A DNA stretch of 64,000 nt from SPDF01 sp963812085 (GTDB lineage: Bacteria > Gemmatimonadota > Gemmatimonadetes > Gemmatimonadales > GWC2-71-9), in NCBI GenBank assembly GCA_963812085.1, contig CAWETL010000004.1:124001-188000 (forward strand), given 5' to 3'. The first letter of the stretch is position 1, and each line of letters starts with the position of its first letter. The notes under the pieces were generated by a model. It saw nothing but the letters and a program-made list of their open reading frames with translations, was not told the DNA's origin and did not search any database. Positions 28,047-37,405 of the stretch are shown here, piece after piece. A program made the translations under genes and the position numbers.

Positions 28047-29672
28047 ATGACAGTAACGTCCCGCATCTTACGCACTGCGGCGGCCGCGCTTGGAATGGCG
28101 ACGATGGCTGCGACAGCGCCCGCCGCCGCGCAGGCCAAGAAGCCCAACGTTGTCGTCATCATGGCCGATGATATCGGGTGGTCCAACATCGGCGTCTACA
28201 ACCAGGGCATCATGGCCGGCAGGACGCCCAACCTGGACAAGATGGCCTCCGAGGGGATGCGCTTTACCGATTACTACGCCGAGGCCAGCTGCACTGCGGG
28301 CCGGGCCAACTTCATCACCGGCGAACTGCCGATCCGCACAGGACTCACGACGGTTGGACAGGCCGGCTCCACCATCGGCATGCCCGACGCGGCCCCGACG
28401 ATCGCCACCGCACTCAAGTCGATGGGGTACGCCACGGGGCAGTTCGGCAAGAACCACCTCGGCGACCTGAACCAGTTCCTGCCCACGGTACACGGCTTCG
28501 ACGAGTTCTACGGATACCTCTATCATCTGGATGCGATGGAGGATCCCTGCCATCCCAACTATCCACCGGCGGCCAAGGAGACGGTGGGCCCGCGCCACTT
28601 GCTGCACACCTGGGCCACCACGACCGATGACCCGACGGTGCAACCCCGATGGGGCAAGATTGGGAAACAGAAGATTGTCGACGACGGGGAGCTGTGTCCG
28701 AAGCGAATGGAGACGATCGACGACGAGATCCTGGCGAACGCCCTCAAGTTCGTGGATGGGGCGCGTAGCGCGAACAAGCCCTTCTTCCTCTGGCTCAATC
28801 CGACCCGCATGCACGTCGTGACGCACCTCTCGCCCAAGTACGAGGCGATGCGGACCCCGGAAAACGGCTGGAGCATCGAAGAGGCCGGCATGGCGCAGCT
28901 CGACGATATCGTGGGCTCAGTCATGCAGTATCTCAAGACCAACGGCCTCGACGACAACACCATCGTGGTGTTCACCACCGACAACGGCGCTGAAACCTTC
29001 ACCTGGCCCGACGGCGGCACGACCCCGTTCGCCGGTGCCAAGGGAACGGTGCTGGAGGGTGGCTTCCGGGTCCCGGCGATCATTCGCTGGCCGGGCAAGG
29101 TGCCGGCCAACACGATCCAGAACGGCATCTTTTCCGGGCTCGACTGGTTCCCGACGTTCGTGGCGGCGGCCGGGAATCCCAATATCACCCAGCAGCTCCT
29201 CCAGGGTGCCCAGTTGGGCGGAACGACTTACAAGGTCCACCTCGACGGCTATAACCAGATGGACTTGCTCACCGGCAAGGGGCCGTCGGCCCGGCACGAG
29301 GTCTACTATTTCGCCGAGTCCACCCTCGGTGCGGTTCGCATCGACGACTTCAAGTACCGGTTCCTCGACCAGCCGGGTGGTTGGTTGGGCGGCACCATCA
29401 AGCCGGACTGGCCGATCCTGGTCAACCTCCGGTTGGATCCCTACGAGCGGATGGGGCTCCCGAACGGGGCGCAGGGCTCGCTCGCGTTCTATAACTGGTA
29501 CGCCTATGAGTTCTGGCGCTTCGTCTTCGTGCAGAAGCAGATTGCCGTGGGCGCGCAGAGCTTCATCGACTACCCGCCGATGCAGGCGGGAGCGAGCTTC
29601 AACTTGAGCGCATTGAAGGATGAGCTCGAGCGGAAGATGGCGGCCGCGAAGGCGGCGCAGGGCACTAACTAG
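28047..29672 (+). CDS. Exported arylsulfatase-family enzyme (second of pair)
   Basis: 541 residues from ATG 28047, with GGAG upstream and a signal peptide ending PAAAQ. It has the same motif order as the first sulfatase: IMADDIG, Cys82 in SCTAGRANF, GKNHLGD, TTDNGAE. The two share long stretches of similarity (YLYHLDAM, DDNTIVVFTTDNGAE) and are probably an old tandem duplicate separated by the HAD gene. The C-terminal 100 residues (DPYERMG) carry the usual sulfatase small domain. Maturation requires a formylglycine-generating enzyme encoded elsewhere. Confidence 0.88.
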   Translation: MTVTSRILRTAAAALGMATMAATAPAAAQAKKPNVVVIMADDIGWSNIGVYNQGIMAGRTPNLDKMASEGMRFTDYYAEASCTAGRANFITGELPIRTGLTTVGQAGSTIGMPDAAPTIATALKSMGYATGQFGKNHLGDLNQFLPTVHGFDEFYGYLYHLDAMEDPCHPNYPPAAKETVGPRHLLHTWATTTDDPTVQPRWGKIGKQKIVDDGELCPKRMETIDDEILANALKFVDGARSANKPFFLWLNPTRMHVVTHLSPKYEAMRTPENGWSIEEAGMAQLDDIVGSVMQYLKTNGLDDNTIVVFTTDNGAETFTWPDGGTTPFAGAKGTVLEGGFRVPAIIRWPGKVPANTIQNGIFSGLDWFPTFVAAAGNPNITQQLLQGAQLGGTTYKVHLDGYNQMDLLTGKGPSARHEVYYFAESTLGAVRIDDFKYRFLDQPGGWLGGTIKPDWPILVNLRLDPYERMGLPNGAQGSLAFYNWYAYEFWRFVFVQKQIAVGAQSFIDYPPMQAGASFNLSALKDELERKMAAAKAAQGTN

Positions 29673-29693
29673 TCCTGAATTGCGGCGGCGAGG

Positions 29694-29724
29694 CGGGCGC
29701 CCCGAACAGGGCGCCCGTTTTGTT
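29694..29724 (+). terminator. Rho-independent terminator after sulfatase 2
   Basis: CGGGCGCCC (29694-29702) and GGGCGCCCG (29709-29717) form a perfect 9-base stem around CGAACA, followed by TTTTGTT. Confidence 0.85.
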
Positions 29725-29736
29725 ATCCTTCATCCC

Positions 29737-30459
29737 ATGAATTTCAGGAGATCGGTGGTGGCAGCCGGCACGGCCATCGCCCTGGCCGGGCTCGCGCCTG
29801 GCCTCGCGCTCGCCCAGACGCCCTCCACCGGCGACGCAGTCTGGGCCTCGCTGGAGGGGCACGGCCAGCTCCGCCCCAACCTGCGTGCGCTGATCCTCGG
29901 AGAGTCCAAGAGCGGTACGGACTATTCCTATCAGCAATGGATCCTCGGCGCCGGACTCGGCCTTCAGTTGAAGGCGTTCGCCCGACCACACCTGGCCGAC
30001 CTCGACCCCGACCGGGACCACTCGATCGTCTTCGGCGCTGGGTACGAGTACCTCCAAACCGACGAGACGGCCAAGCCGAGTTTCGAGAATCGACTGATCG
30101 CGAACTTCACCGGGCGCTGGCGGCCGCCCGCGGAATTCCTGATTACCGACCGGAACCGCGTCGAATTCCGATGGGTCAACGGCGACTACTCCACGCGGTA
30201 CCGGAACCAGCTGTCGGTGGAGCGCGCCACCCGGCTCGGCGGTCTTCGCTTCACGCCCTATCTGTCGGCGGAATTCTTCTACGACTGGGCCAAAGACGCC
30301 TGGAATGAGGAGCAGTACGCGGCAGGCGTCGAGTGGCCCTACAAGAAGGTGCTCAAGCTGAGCACCTATTACCTGCGCCAGGACTGCACGACGTGCAGTC
30401 CCCGGAATCTCAACGTGGCAGGCCTGTCCTTGAACTATTTCTATCATCACGACAAGTAG
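29737..30459 (+). CDS. Outer-membrane-like protein, DUF2490 type
   Basis: 240 residues from ATG 29737 with a signal peptide ending GLALAQ. The body is made of short amphipathic strands (LILGESKSGTDYSYQQW, NRVEFRWVNG, YRNQLSVERA, FFYDWAKDAW) and ends in a strand (LNYFYHHDK). The EFR and RNQL patterns match the DUF2490 family of predicted outer-membrane proteins, whose function is not known. Two cysteines near the C-terminus (DCTTC) are unusual for a barrel. It begins after the sulfatase terminator. Confidence 0.65.
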   Translation: MNFRRSVVAAGTAIALAGLAPGLALAQTPSTGDAVWASLEGHGQLRPNLRALILGESKSGTDYSYQQWILGAGLGLQLKAFARPHLADLDPDRDHSIVFGAGYEYLQTDETAKPSFENRLIANFTGRWRPPAEFLITDRNRVEFRWVNGDYSTRYRNQLSVERATRLGGLRFTPYLSAEFFYDWAKDAWNEEQYAAGVEWPYKKVLKLSTYYLRQDCTTCSPRNLNVAGLSLNYFYHHDK

Positions 30460-30497
30460 CTCACCCGCTTCCCCGCTTCCCCGCCTATCTTTCCCGC

Positions 30498-33128
30498 GTG
30501 CATCCCACCCGCAACCACTTCCTCCCCCCCGACCCCGACGCCTTCAAGCAGGCGCGTCCATCCCATGGCCGCGTCATCGTGATCGCCCCCACGCGCGCCG
30601 CGTGCGAGACGATCGAGCTCGCGCTCCACCTGACGAACGTGGACACCGTGCTCGAGCGGGAGCACGGGGCCGAGTTGCGGGAGTGGGCGGCGGCCGGCCG
30701 GGGCTTCGGCATCGTGGCGGGGACGGGCACCGGCAAGACACTCGGCATCCGCCCCGTGGCGGAGACGATTCTCGGCGAGTCGCTCCGGGTGGGTGTGGTC
30801 AATCGCGAGCGGGAAGCCACGCCCGAGACCCCTACCTGGAACGTGGTGATCGTCACCACCGGGATCGCGCGGCGGTGGTTCCAGGACGACCTCATCGGCC
30901 CGCGCGACACCGTGGTGGTGGACGAAATTCACCAGACCTCGGCCGAGCTGGAGCTTTGCCTGGCGCTGGGGAAGCGCGCCGGCGTGCGGTTCATCTGGCT
31001 CAGCGCCACCGTGGACCCGGCGTTTTACGCCAGGTACCTCGACAGCGCGAACGTGCTCGTGACCGAGGCGTTCGACCCCGCCCTCCGCGCCCGGGTGAAG
31101 GTGGAAGCCAAGCAGGCCGAAGAGTTTTTCGATGAACGCTTCATGCGGCACCTCCTCCAGCAGAAGCGCGGCGTGGCGGTGTTCGTGCCCACGCGCCGCG
31201 AGGTGGAGCAGCTGGCCGCCGACCTCGGCGCGCGCTATCCGAGGCTCAACGCGGCGTTCTATCACGGCGGCGAACCGATCCGCGTCATCCGGAACTTCCT
31301 AGAGGGGGATCCCCAGAAACCCTTCCTGCTGGCCATGACCGCCGCGGGCCAGTCGGCCATCAACGTGCGCGGCCTCGACACCGTGGTCATCTACGACGCC
31401 CGCTACGGCAACGTGGTGGAGCGCGGCCGGAACGTCCTGCACCGGCTCTACCTCGGCGCCAACGAGATCCTCCAGATGGCGGGCCGGGTCCACGGTCGGG
31501 TGGCCAAGGGCGAGGTGTACATCCTCTCCGACCGGCGCATGGTGTTCGAGGAGCTGGTGCCCGGCCCACCCGAGTTTCAGCTGGCGGGAGACGCGGAGCG
31601 GGTTGCCATCACCTGCGCCTCCATCGGGGTGGACGCCGCCGACCTCGAACTGCCGGTGCCCCTCGACAAGACGGCGTACCGCCGGGCGCTGGCCGTGCTC
31701 GTCGACCGAGGAATCATCAAGGACGGCCGGCTCACGCCCTACGGGCGCGAAGTCGAGGCGATGCCGGTCGAGCGGCCTTGGGGCGAGCTCCTGGTGCGGG
31801 CCGATCCCGAGCTGGTGCCGCTCGTGGCCACCGCGGCCAACATCGACTCGCTCCACCGGATGACCCGCGAGGAGCGCGAACTTCACGGTCTCGTGGCCAA
31901 CGGCAGCGATCACCTGACGGCCGCCAACGTCTACGCCGAGGCGGTCAACCAACATGGATATCTGGGCGAGGTGTACGGACTGCCCCGGCACCTCTTCGAG
32001 GACGGGCTCACCGAGTGGGCCGAGAAGCGTGGGGTGCTGGTCAAGTCGGTGGAGGACACCGCACTCGGCGTGGCGGCGGTGTATCGCGCCCTGGAACTGC
32101 CGCTGCCCAAGACGATGCCGTACGCCTCGAAGGAGCTGCGCAACCGGTTCATCGAGCTGGTCGCGCGGGTAATGCCGTTCGACCTGGTGATCGACGAGCA
32201 CACGGTCGATGGCACCGAGGCCCGGATTTCGAAGACGTCGATGGCGGGGAGCTGGGGCGCGGTGGCGGGCAATCTACGCTTCTTCGGGGACCGAAACGGG
32301 ATCGCGAGGGCCGGCATCGAGGGCACCACGATTCCCTACGACCTGGTGCGACAGAACGCGCGGAAGGGGCCGCCGGTGGTGAGTGTGGCCGGCCCGCGGA
32401 AGCACCGGCACCTCGCGGTGTCCCGCCGGCTCACCTACTTCGGATTCGAGCTGGAGACGGTGGTTGAGGAACTCCGCGGCGAGGTCCCGGCGGCGCTCCA
32501 CGAGCAGGCGCGAGATGCGCTGGCCGACGCCCTCCTCGAGGGAGACACGCCGCACCCCGACCAGGGGCGGATCAAGCGGGCGCTGACCGAGCTGGGGGAA
32601 CTGTGGCGGCGGTCGGGCGGGACGCTCGAGGCGATCGCCACGCCTGTCCTGCGCGCCCGGATTCGGGAACGCCTCGCGAGCGTCACGAGTTGGCAGGAGT
32701 TTCTGGGCACGCGGGTGACGCTCGATGCCGACTCCCTGGTGGACGGCACCACGCGGGCGCGGCTCCTCGAGCTGCCGTCGATGGTCCACCTCCTGGGCGA
32801 CGCGGTGCCGCTCGATTACGAGGTGGAGGACGGGGCTGGCGTGGTGGTGCTGCGGTTGCGTGAAGGGCAGTTGAGGCGGTTGAAGCCGGAGGACCTGCCG
32901 AAGGTGGATCGGCCGCTCCGGTTCAGCGTGCTCCGTGGATCCAAGCCGGCGCTCCACGGGAAATCGCTGGACGAATTGCGGGAGGCGATCCGGACGGAAC
33001 CGCGTGAGCGGAAGGACCGGCACACCGAATTTCGCGGCCCGCGCGGTCGGGGTGGCCGGGGGAGTACTGGGCGAGGTGCCGGGGGCGGAGGACGACGTGG
33101 CGGCCGCGACGGGAAGCGCGGCCGGTAG
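30498..33128 (+). CDS. DEAH-box helicase with basic RG-rich tail
   Basis: 876 residues from GTG 30498. Helicase motifs are in order: Walker A AGTGTGKT (about residue 75), DEIH box, SATVD, FVPTRREVEQL, and QMAGRVHGR (motif VI). This places it with HrpA-like DEAH helicases, although it lacks the long HrpA C-terminal domain. The last 30 residues are almost entirely Arg and Gly (RGPRGRGGRG), an RNA-binding-type tail. It probably unwinds RNA or structured nucleic acids. It abuts the TetR gene stop to stop. Confidence 0.85.
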   Translation: MHPTRNHFLPPDPDAFKQARPSHGRVIVIAPTRAACETIELALHLTNVDTVLEREHGAELREWAAAGRGFGIVAGTGTGKTLGIRPVAETILGESLRVGVVNREREATPETPTWNVVIVTTGIARRWFQDDLIGPRDTVVVDEIHQTSAELELCLALGKRAGVRFIWLSATVDPAFYARYLDSANVLVTEAFDPALRARVKVEAKQAEEFFDERFMRHLLQQKRGVAVFVPTRREVEQLAADLGARYPRLNAAFYHGGEPIRVIRNFLEGDPQKPFLLAMTAAGQSAINVRGLDTVVIYDARYGNVVERGRNVLHRLYLGANEILQMAGRVHGRVAKGEVYILSDRRMVFEELVPGPPEFQLAGDAERVAITCASIGVDAADLELPVPLDKTAYRRALAVLVDRGIIKDGRLTPYGREVEAMPVERPWGELLVRADPELVPLVATAANIDSLHRMTREERELHGLVANGSDHLTAANVYAEAVNQHGYLGEVYGLPRHLFEDGLTEWAEKRGVLVKSVEDTALGVAAVYRALELPLPKTMPYASKELRNRFIELVARVMPFDLVIDEHTVDGTEARISKTSMAGSWGAVAGNLRFFGDRNGIARAGIEGTTIPYDLVRQNARKGPPVVSVAGPRKHRHLAVSRRLTYFGFELETVVEELRGEVPAALHEQARDALADALLEGDTPHPDQGRIKRALTELGELWRRSGGTLEAIATPVLRARIRERLASVTSWQEFLGTRVTLDADSLVDGTTRARLLELPSMVHLLGDAVPLDYEVEDGAGVVVLRLREGQLRRLKPEDLPKVDRPLRFSVLRGSKPALHGKSLDELREAIRTEPRERKDRHTEFRGPRGRGGRGSTGRGAGGGGRRGGRDGKRGR

Positions 33129-33653
33129 TCAGGGCAGCAGCGCCAGCCAGAGGCGGTGATAGGCCTCGTGGACCGCTTCCCCGGGCGCACCTCTCGCGAG
33201 GGCGAGTTGGAACCCGTCGAGGGCCGAATCGGCCAGCCGGGCGTCGTCGGGGCTCAGCGCCGGAAGATCGAGGGCACGACCGACCGCAGCGCCGAAGGCG
33301 GCGATCTCAGTCGGCGCTTCAGTGGGGCCGACGATCCCTGGCGCGGCCGTGAGCGCCGCCCACGCCGCCCAGGCTCCGCTCCGCACCTCGCCCTCGAGCG
33401 CGTTCCAGAGCCCATCTAGTGCTTCCGCTCCCGACGCCGACAGGGCGGCCATCCGGCGGGCCACTCTGTCACGAGCCAGCTGGCCGGCTACCCTGCCGAG
33501 GAGTTCTTTCTTGCTGCCGTGGTGGTAATGGATCAGTCCCTTGGCGCAGCCCGCCTCGGCCGCCACCAGGTCTACGCTCCACCCTTGGAGGCCTTCGCGA
33601 AGGAGGACTTTGGCGGCGGCGGCGATGATCTTGGCTTTCAAGTCGATACCCAA
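33129..33653 (-). CDS. TetR-family repressor
   Basis: 174 residues from TTG 33653. The N-terminal helix-turn-helix is clear: AAAKVLLREGLQGWSVDLVA, then AGCAKGLIHYHHGSKKELL, typical of TetR. The C-terminal helices form the ligand pocket and are poorly conserved. It is divergent from an EamA transporter, with an 18-base palindrome between the two starts. This is the usual arrangement of a repressor controlling an adjacent efflux gene and itself. The ligand is unknown. Confidence 0.9.
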   Translation of the reverse strand: MGIDLKAKIIAAAAKVLLREGLQGWSVDLVAAEAGCAKGLIHYHHGSKKELLGRVAGQLARDRVARRMAALSASGAEALDGLWNALEGEVRSGAWAAWAALTAAPGIVGPTEAPTEIAAFGAAVGRALDLPALSPDDARLADSALDGFQLALARGAPGEAVHEAYHRLWLALLP

Positions 33654-33666
33654 TAGTCGTTTACAA

Positions 33667-33684
33667 ACTGACTGAACAGTCAGT
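33667..33684. promoter_or_regulatory. TetR-type operator
   Basis: ACTGACTG-AA-CAGTCAGT, a perfect inverted repeat, lies 13 bases upstream of the TetR start and 27 bases upstream of the EamA start. Its position is suited to repress both divergent promoters. Confidence 0.75.
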
Positions 33685-33711
33685 CACTAATATCGGATCG
33701 AGGATCAATTC

Positions 33712-34629
33712 GTGCAAGTCGGCGTGCACCTGCTCCTGTTCGTGGTCCAGATCCTCTTCGCGAGTCTGGCCATCATCGGGAAGATCGTCCTGAGAGACTT
33801 TTCGCCCGGCGCGATCGTCCTCTTCCGGGTGGTCGGTGCTGCGACGGTGCTGATGACTGTCAACCTGGTGTGGAACCGGCGCTGGGTCCGGAATCGGCGG
33901 GACCTCCTCGGGCTGGCGGTCTTGGGGCTGCTCGGCGTGGTGCTCAACCAGACGCTCTTCCTGGTCGGCCTGAGTCATACCACCGCCATCAACGCCACCA
34001 TCCTGGTCACCACGATCCCCATCTTCACGGTCTTCTACTCGGTGCTGACCGGGCGGGAACCGGCCTCGCGCCTCAAGTTCGCGGGGATCGGCGTGGCGGC
34101 CTGCGGCGCGCTCTACCTGATCGGGCCGGACCGGCTCTCGCTGGCCCCCGAACTCGCGCTGGGCAACCTGCTCATCGTGGTGGCGATGTTCTGCTATGCG
34201 CTCTATCTGGTGCATTCGAAGGCGATGGTCATGCGCTACGGCCCCGTCACGGTGAGCGCCTACGTAATGCTCTTCAGCGCCGTCGGCACCCTCCCGCTCG
34301 GCCTCTCGGGGCTGGCGTCCGTAGATCTCGCCGCTGTACGCGGCGTCACGTGGGCGGGGGTGGCGTATATCGTCGTCTTTCCGACCATCGTCGCCTACTT
34401 CCTCAACATCTGGGCGCTCAACCGGGTCTCGCCCAATCTGGTCGCGGCGTACATCTACCTGCAGCCGCTCTTCACGGCGCTCGTGGCGCCGGCGGTCCTG
34501 GCCGGGGAACGGGTGACGGCCCGGGCGGCGATCGCAGGGGGAGCGATCTTTGTGGGGCTGGCGCTCGTGATTCTCGGGGAGCAGCGGCAGCGGAGGGAAC
34601 TGCCGGTGGAGTCGTTGCCGGGGGAGTGA
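33712..34629 (+). CDS. EamA-family (DMT) transporter
   Basis: 305 residues from GTG 33712. About ten hydrophobic helices are visible in two repeats of five, the pattern of drug/metabolite transporters (LLLFVVQILFASLAIIGK, TAINATILVTTIPIFTVFY, SPNLVAAYIYLQPLFTAL). The PLFTALVAPAVLAGE segment is the second EamA signature. It sits in the inner membrane and probably exports a metabolite or drug. Regulation by the divergent TetR protein through 33667-33684 is likely. Confidence 0.88.
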   Translation: MQVGVHLLLFVVQILFASLAIIGKIVLRDFSPGAIVLFRVVGAATVLMTVNLVWNRRWVRNRRDLLGLAVLGLLGVVLNQTLFLVGLSHTTAINATILVTTIPIFTVFYSVLTGREPASRLKFAGIGVAACGALYLIGPDRLSLAPELALGNLLIVVAMFCYALYLVHSKAMVMRYGPVTVSAYVMLFSAVGTLPLGLSGLASVDLAAVRGVTWAGVAYIVVFPTIVAYFLNIWALNRVSPNLVAAYIYLQPLFTALVAPAVLAGERVTARAAIAGGAIFVGLALVILGEQRQRRELPVESLPGE

Positions 34630-34765
34630 GCTGTCGAGGCGGGGAGTTGAAACGCCGCCAGATTACGCCCAACCTATTACAGAATGTAGGTTTATGCCTC
34701 CTGCACGGCATCTCAGTAGTGTCCCTGATTGAAACCTTTTCTGCAACTCTGGCGTACCCTTCGGT

Positions 34766-35233
34766 ATGAACGCCCCTCAGCCATCCAATCCGACCCCACT
34801 GCCGTCCGTCTTCTCCCCCCTCGCCAAGGCGCTGCTCGATGGCTTCAGCGAGGGGGTCGTCGTGTTCGATTCCCACGGCAAGGTGCTCTACGCGAACAGC
34901 CAGGCCCGCGCCCAGCTCGAAGGCGAAATCGATCTCTCCACCGAAACGGCCGAAGAGCTCCAGCCCCGGCTCGCGGCGCTCGGCGGGCGCATCCGGTCGC
35001 TTCGCGTCGGAGCGCTCGAACTCGGCGAGGCGTTGTTCCTTCCGGCTGTCGAGGGGCCGACCACGCTCGCGGCCCGCGAGAAGGACGCCATCGTCCACTC
35101 GCTCGACGCGCACGCCTGGAAACTGGCCGAGACTGCCAAGAGCCTCGGCATCAGCCGCACGACGCTCTGGCGGCGGCTCAAGGCCTACGGACTCCATCGT
35201 GACGGGCGGAGCCGGTGGGCATCGGAAGCCTGA
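34766..35233 (+). CDS. PAS-like plus Fis-type helix-turn-helix regulator
   Basis: 155 residues. Residues about 20-60 resemble the start of a PAS fold (LDGFSEGVVVFDSHGKVLYAN), a small sensor domain. Residues about 110-145 are a Fis/NtrC-type DNA-binding helix-turn-helix (AWKLAETAKSLGISRTTLWRRL). There is no sigma-54 ATPase domain, so it is a one-component or truncated regulator. Its end overlaps the start of the next gene by 19 bases. In the upstream gap an AACCTA/TAGGTT inverted repeat at 34669-34690 could be its own site. Confidence 0.75.
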   Translation: MNAPQPSNPTPLPSVFSPLAKALLDGFSEGVVVFDSHGKVLYANSQARAQLEGEIDLSTETAEELQPRLAALGGRIRSLRVGALELGEALFLPAVEGPTTLAAREKDAIVHSLDAHAWKLAETAKSLGISRTTLWRRLKAYGLHRDGRSRWASEA

Positions 35234-37356
35234 CCGCGGCGGTCCTGCTCTCCCTTCCGCCTCAACAAGCCCAGGATACCTCCCGCACGTTCGCCAGCGA
35301 GGCCACGCGCCAGCTGGTGGCGCGCGCCCAGGCACGCCACGCGGCGGACGACACGACCGTCAGCGACTATACCGCGAACATCAGGTACCGGGTGTCGTTT
35401 TCGCTGGGCCGCCGGAAGTGGGCCCGGATGCCGACGTACGCGGTGGAGGAACAGGAAGGCACGGTCCACTGGCAGGCCCCGAACGACATCCGGCTCGACA
35501 TCCTCGGGCGCCGGACCGCCAGCCGCTCCAAGGACGTCACGCTGAGCAGCGATTTCAGCCGCCCTTGGTTCGTGCCCCGCGGCCTCGGCGACTCGGTCCG
35601 GATCTTCGGCAACGACTTCCCCTCGCGGGCCGCGCTCCACCCGCTCGCCTCCGACGGGCCAGCGTGGTACCGCTACAGCCTCACCGACAGCATCGCGCTT
35701 ATCACGCCCAGGGGCACCACCGTCCGGCTCTACGCCATCGAGGTCGTGCCGAGCCGGCCGGGACCCTCGCTGGTGGCGGGCACGCTCTGGATCGACTCCG
35801 CCTCTGCGCAGGTCGCCCGCTTCACCTTTCGCTACGTGGGCAACGAGCTCTGGGTGAGCAGCGACGACGAGGACCCCGACATCAGGAAGGCCGGCGGCGC
35901 GGCGAAGGCCAACGCGCTGGTCAACCGGATCCTCACGGTCGACTCCGACCTCGAGTACGGGCTGCAGGACGAGAAGTACTGGATGCCCTCCCGCCAGGTG
36001 CTCTCCGGCACGGTGCAGATCCCGGTGGTGAGCGACCTGGTGATCCCCTTCGAGGCGATCACCACCTTCTGGGACTACGACATCAACAGCGGGCGGGCGG
36101 TCGTCTTCGACACCCCGCTGCCGGATTCCGGCGCGAAGACGACCATGGATCACGAGTCCGACTCCCTCGCGCCGGTGGTGCGCTCGGGGCGGTGGGCCAA
36201 CGGGCGATACGAAATCCACCGACCGCCGCTCGACACCCTCGAGGGCTACAGCCAGTGGGGCGACTCCCTGCACCTCGACCTGAGCGCGCAGGACGACCAG
36301 CAAGTGCGCGAGGTGCAGGCGCAACTGGCCAACCTGACCGAGGCGCTGCCGTCCGACATCACCGGCATCCAGCCGGGCGGCGTCAACTTCGAGCGCTTCG
36401 CCGACATCTTCCGCTACAACCGGGTGCAGGGACCGTCCCTGGGCTTCGGGTACGGGGTCAAGGTGCCGTGGTGGAAGTTCACGCGGGCACAGGCTACCGC
36501 GCGCTTCGGCTTTTCGGACCTGGTCTTCACCGGGCAACTGGGCCTGGTGCGCGAGGCGCCCTCGGGCCGGTGGCGCATCGACGGCTATCGGTCGATCGAC
36601 GAAGTCGACCCGTTCTTCCGGGTGAACACCTTCGGCAATTCCATGAACGGCATCTTCGCCGCGCACGACGACGCCGACTACTACCTGGCGCAGGGCGGCA
36701 AGGTCAGCTACGAAACCTCCGTCGGCCAGGGGATCGAGTTCTTCGTGCAGGCCCGCTTCGAGGACCAGCGGAGCGTGTCGCGCGAGGCCACGAGCGCCGT
36801 CAACGATTTTCTCGGCGGCAGCGGGAACTTCCCCGCCAACCCCGCGGTGACGGAAGGCTTCTTCACGGGCGTCACGGCCACCCTCGACGGAGTGGTGGGA
36901 CGCGGATTGTGGCGGATCGGCACCGACGGGCTGACCGGCTCGGGGGGCACGAGCGTCCGGTTCATCGCCGAACTCAGGCAGCGGGTGCTGGGGGCGCAGG
37001 GGCTGACGTTCAGCGGGCGGGCCGGGATCGCGACTTCCGACACGTTGCCCCAGGCTCGTTTCCGTCTCGGCGGTCTCCGGACGGTGCGCGGCTTCGATTA
37101 CGGCACCTACGAGGGGCAGGCGTTCTGGTCGGTGCAGACCGACTGGACTCCGTTCCGAGGCAAGGTCCGTCCGGTGGCGTTCCTGGACGTGGGCCAGGCA
37201 GGGGCGCCGGGCACGGTCTTGTCCCAGCGGCCCCTGGTCGGCGCCGGCGCCGGGCTGACCTTCTTCGGAGGGATCGCGCGGTTCGACCTGAGCGTGCCGC
37301 TCCAGGGACCAGCGAGCGGGCTGAGGTTCGATATCCAGTTCGGGGCGCCGCGGTAG
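35215..37356 (+). CDS. Outer-membrane protein with BamA-like C-terminal barrel
   Basis: 713 residues from GTG 35215. The N-terminal 380 residues are a periplasmic region of beta-rich, DUF5686-like repeats (VSDYTANIRYRVSF, WVSSDDEDPDIRK). The C-terminal 300 residues have BamA/Omp85 features: the LGGLRTVRGF motif, GNSMNGIFA, and a final strand ending FDIQFGAPR. Omp85 proteins insert or transport outer-membrane material. No POTRA domain can be read with certainty. The first residues are not a good signal peptide, so the true start may be different. The stop codon lies inside a perfect palindrome. Confidence 0.7.
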   Translation: MGIGSLTAAVLLSLPPQQAQDTSRTFASEATRQLVARAQARHAADDTTVSDYTANIRYRVSFSLGRRKWARMPTYAVEEQEGTVHWQAPNDIRLDILGRRTASRSKDVTLSSDFSRPWFVPRGLGDSVRIFGNDFPSRAALHPLASDGPAWYRYSLTDSIALITPRGTTVRLYAIEVVPSRPGPSLVAGTLWIDSASAQVARFTFRYVGNELWVSSDDEDPDIRKAGGAAKANALVNRILTVDSDLEYGLQDEKYWMPSRQVLSGTVQIPVVSDLVIPFEAITTFWDYDINSGRAVVFDTPLPDSGAKTTMDHESDSLAPVVRSGRWANGRYEIHRPPLDTLEGYSQWGDSLHLDLSAQDDQQVREVQAQLANLTEALPSDITGIQPGGVNFERFADIFRYNRVQGPSLGFGYGVKVPWWKFTRAQATARFGFSDLVFTGQLGLVREAPSGRWRIDGYRSIDEVDPFFRVNTFGNSMNGIFAAHDDADYYLAQGGKVSYETSVGQGIEFFVQARFEDQRSVSREATSAVNDFLGGSGNFPANPAVTEGFFTGVTATLDGVVGRGLWRIGTDGLTGSGGTSVRFIAELRQRVLGAQGLTFSGRAGIATSDTLPQARFRLGGLRTVRGFDYGTYEGQAFWSVQTDWTPFRGKVRPVAFLDVGQAGAPGTVLSQRPLVGAGAGLTFFGGIARFDLSVPLQGPASGLRFDIQFGAPR

Positions 37357-37380
37357 GGGCGCACCGCGGTGCGCCCCTAC
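37353..37380. repeat. 28-base perfect palindrome containing the stop codon
   Basis: The arms GTAGGGGCGCACCG and CGGTGCGCCCCTAC are fully complementary, with no loop. The TAG at 37354-37356 stops the upstream gene. It may act as a terminator, but no T-run follows. Such GGGGCGCACC palindromes are known as dispersed repeats in soil bacteria. Confidence 0.7.
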
Positions 37381-37405
37381 GCGGGCGCCCTCGCTATCTT
37401 CCAGC

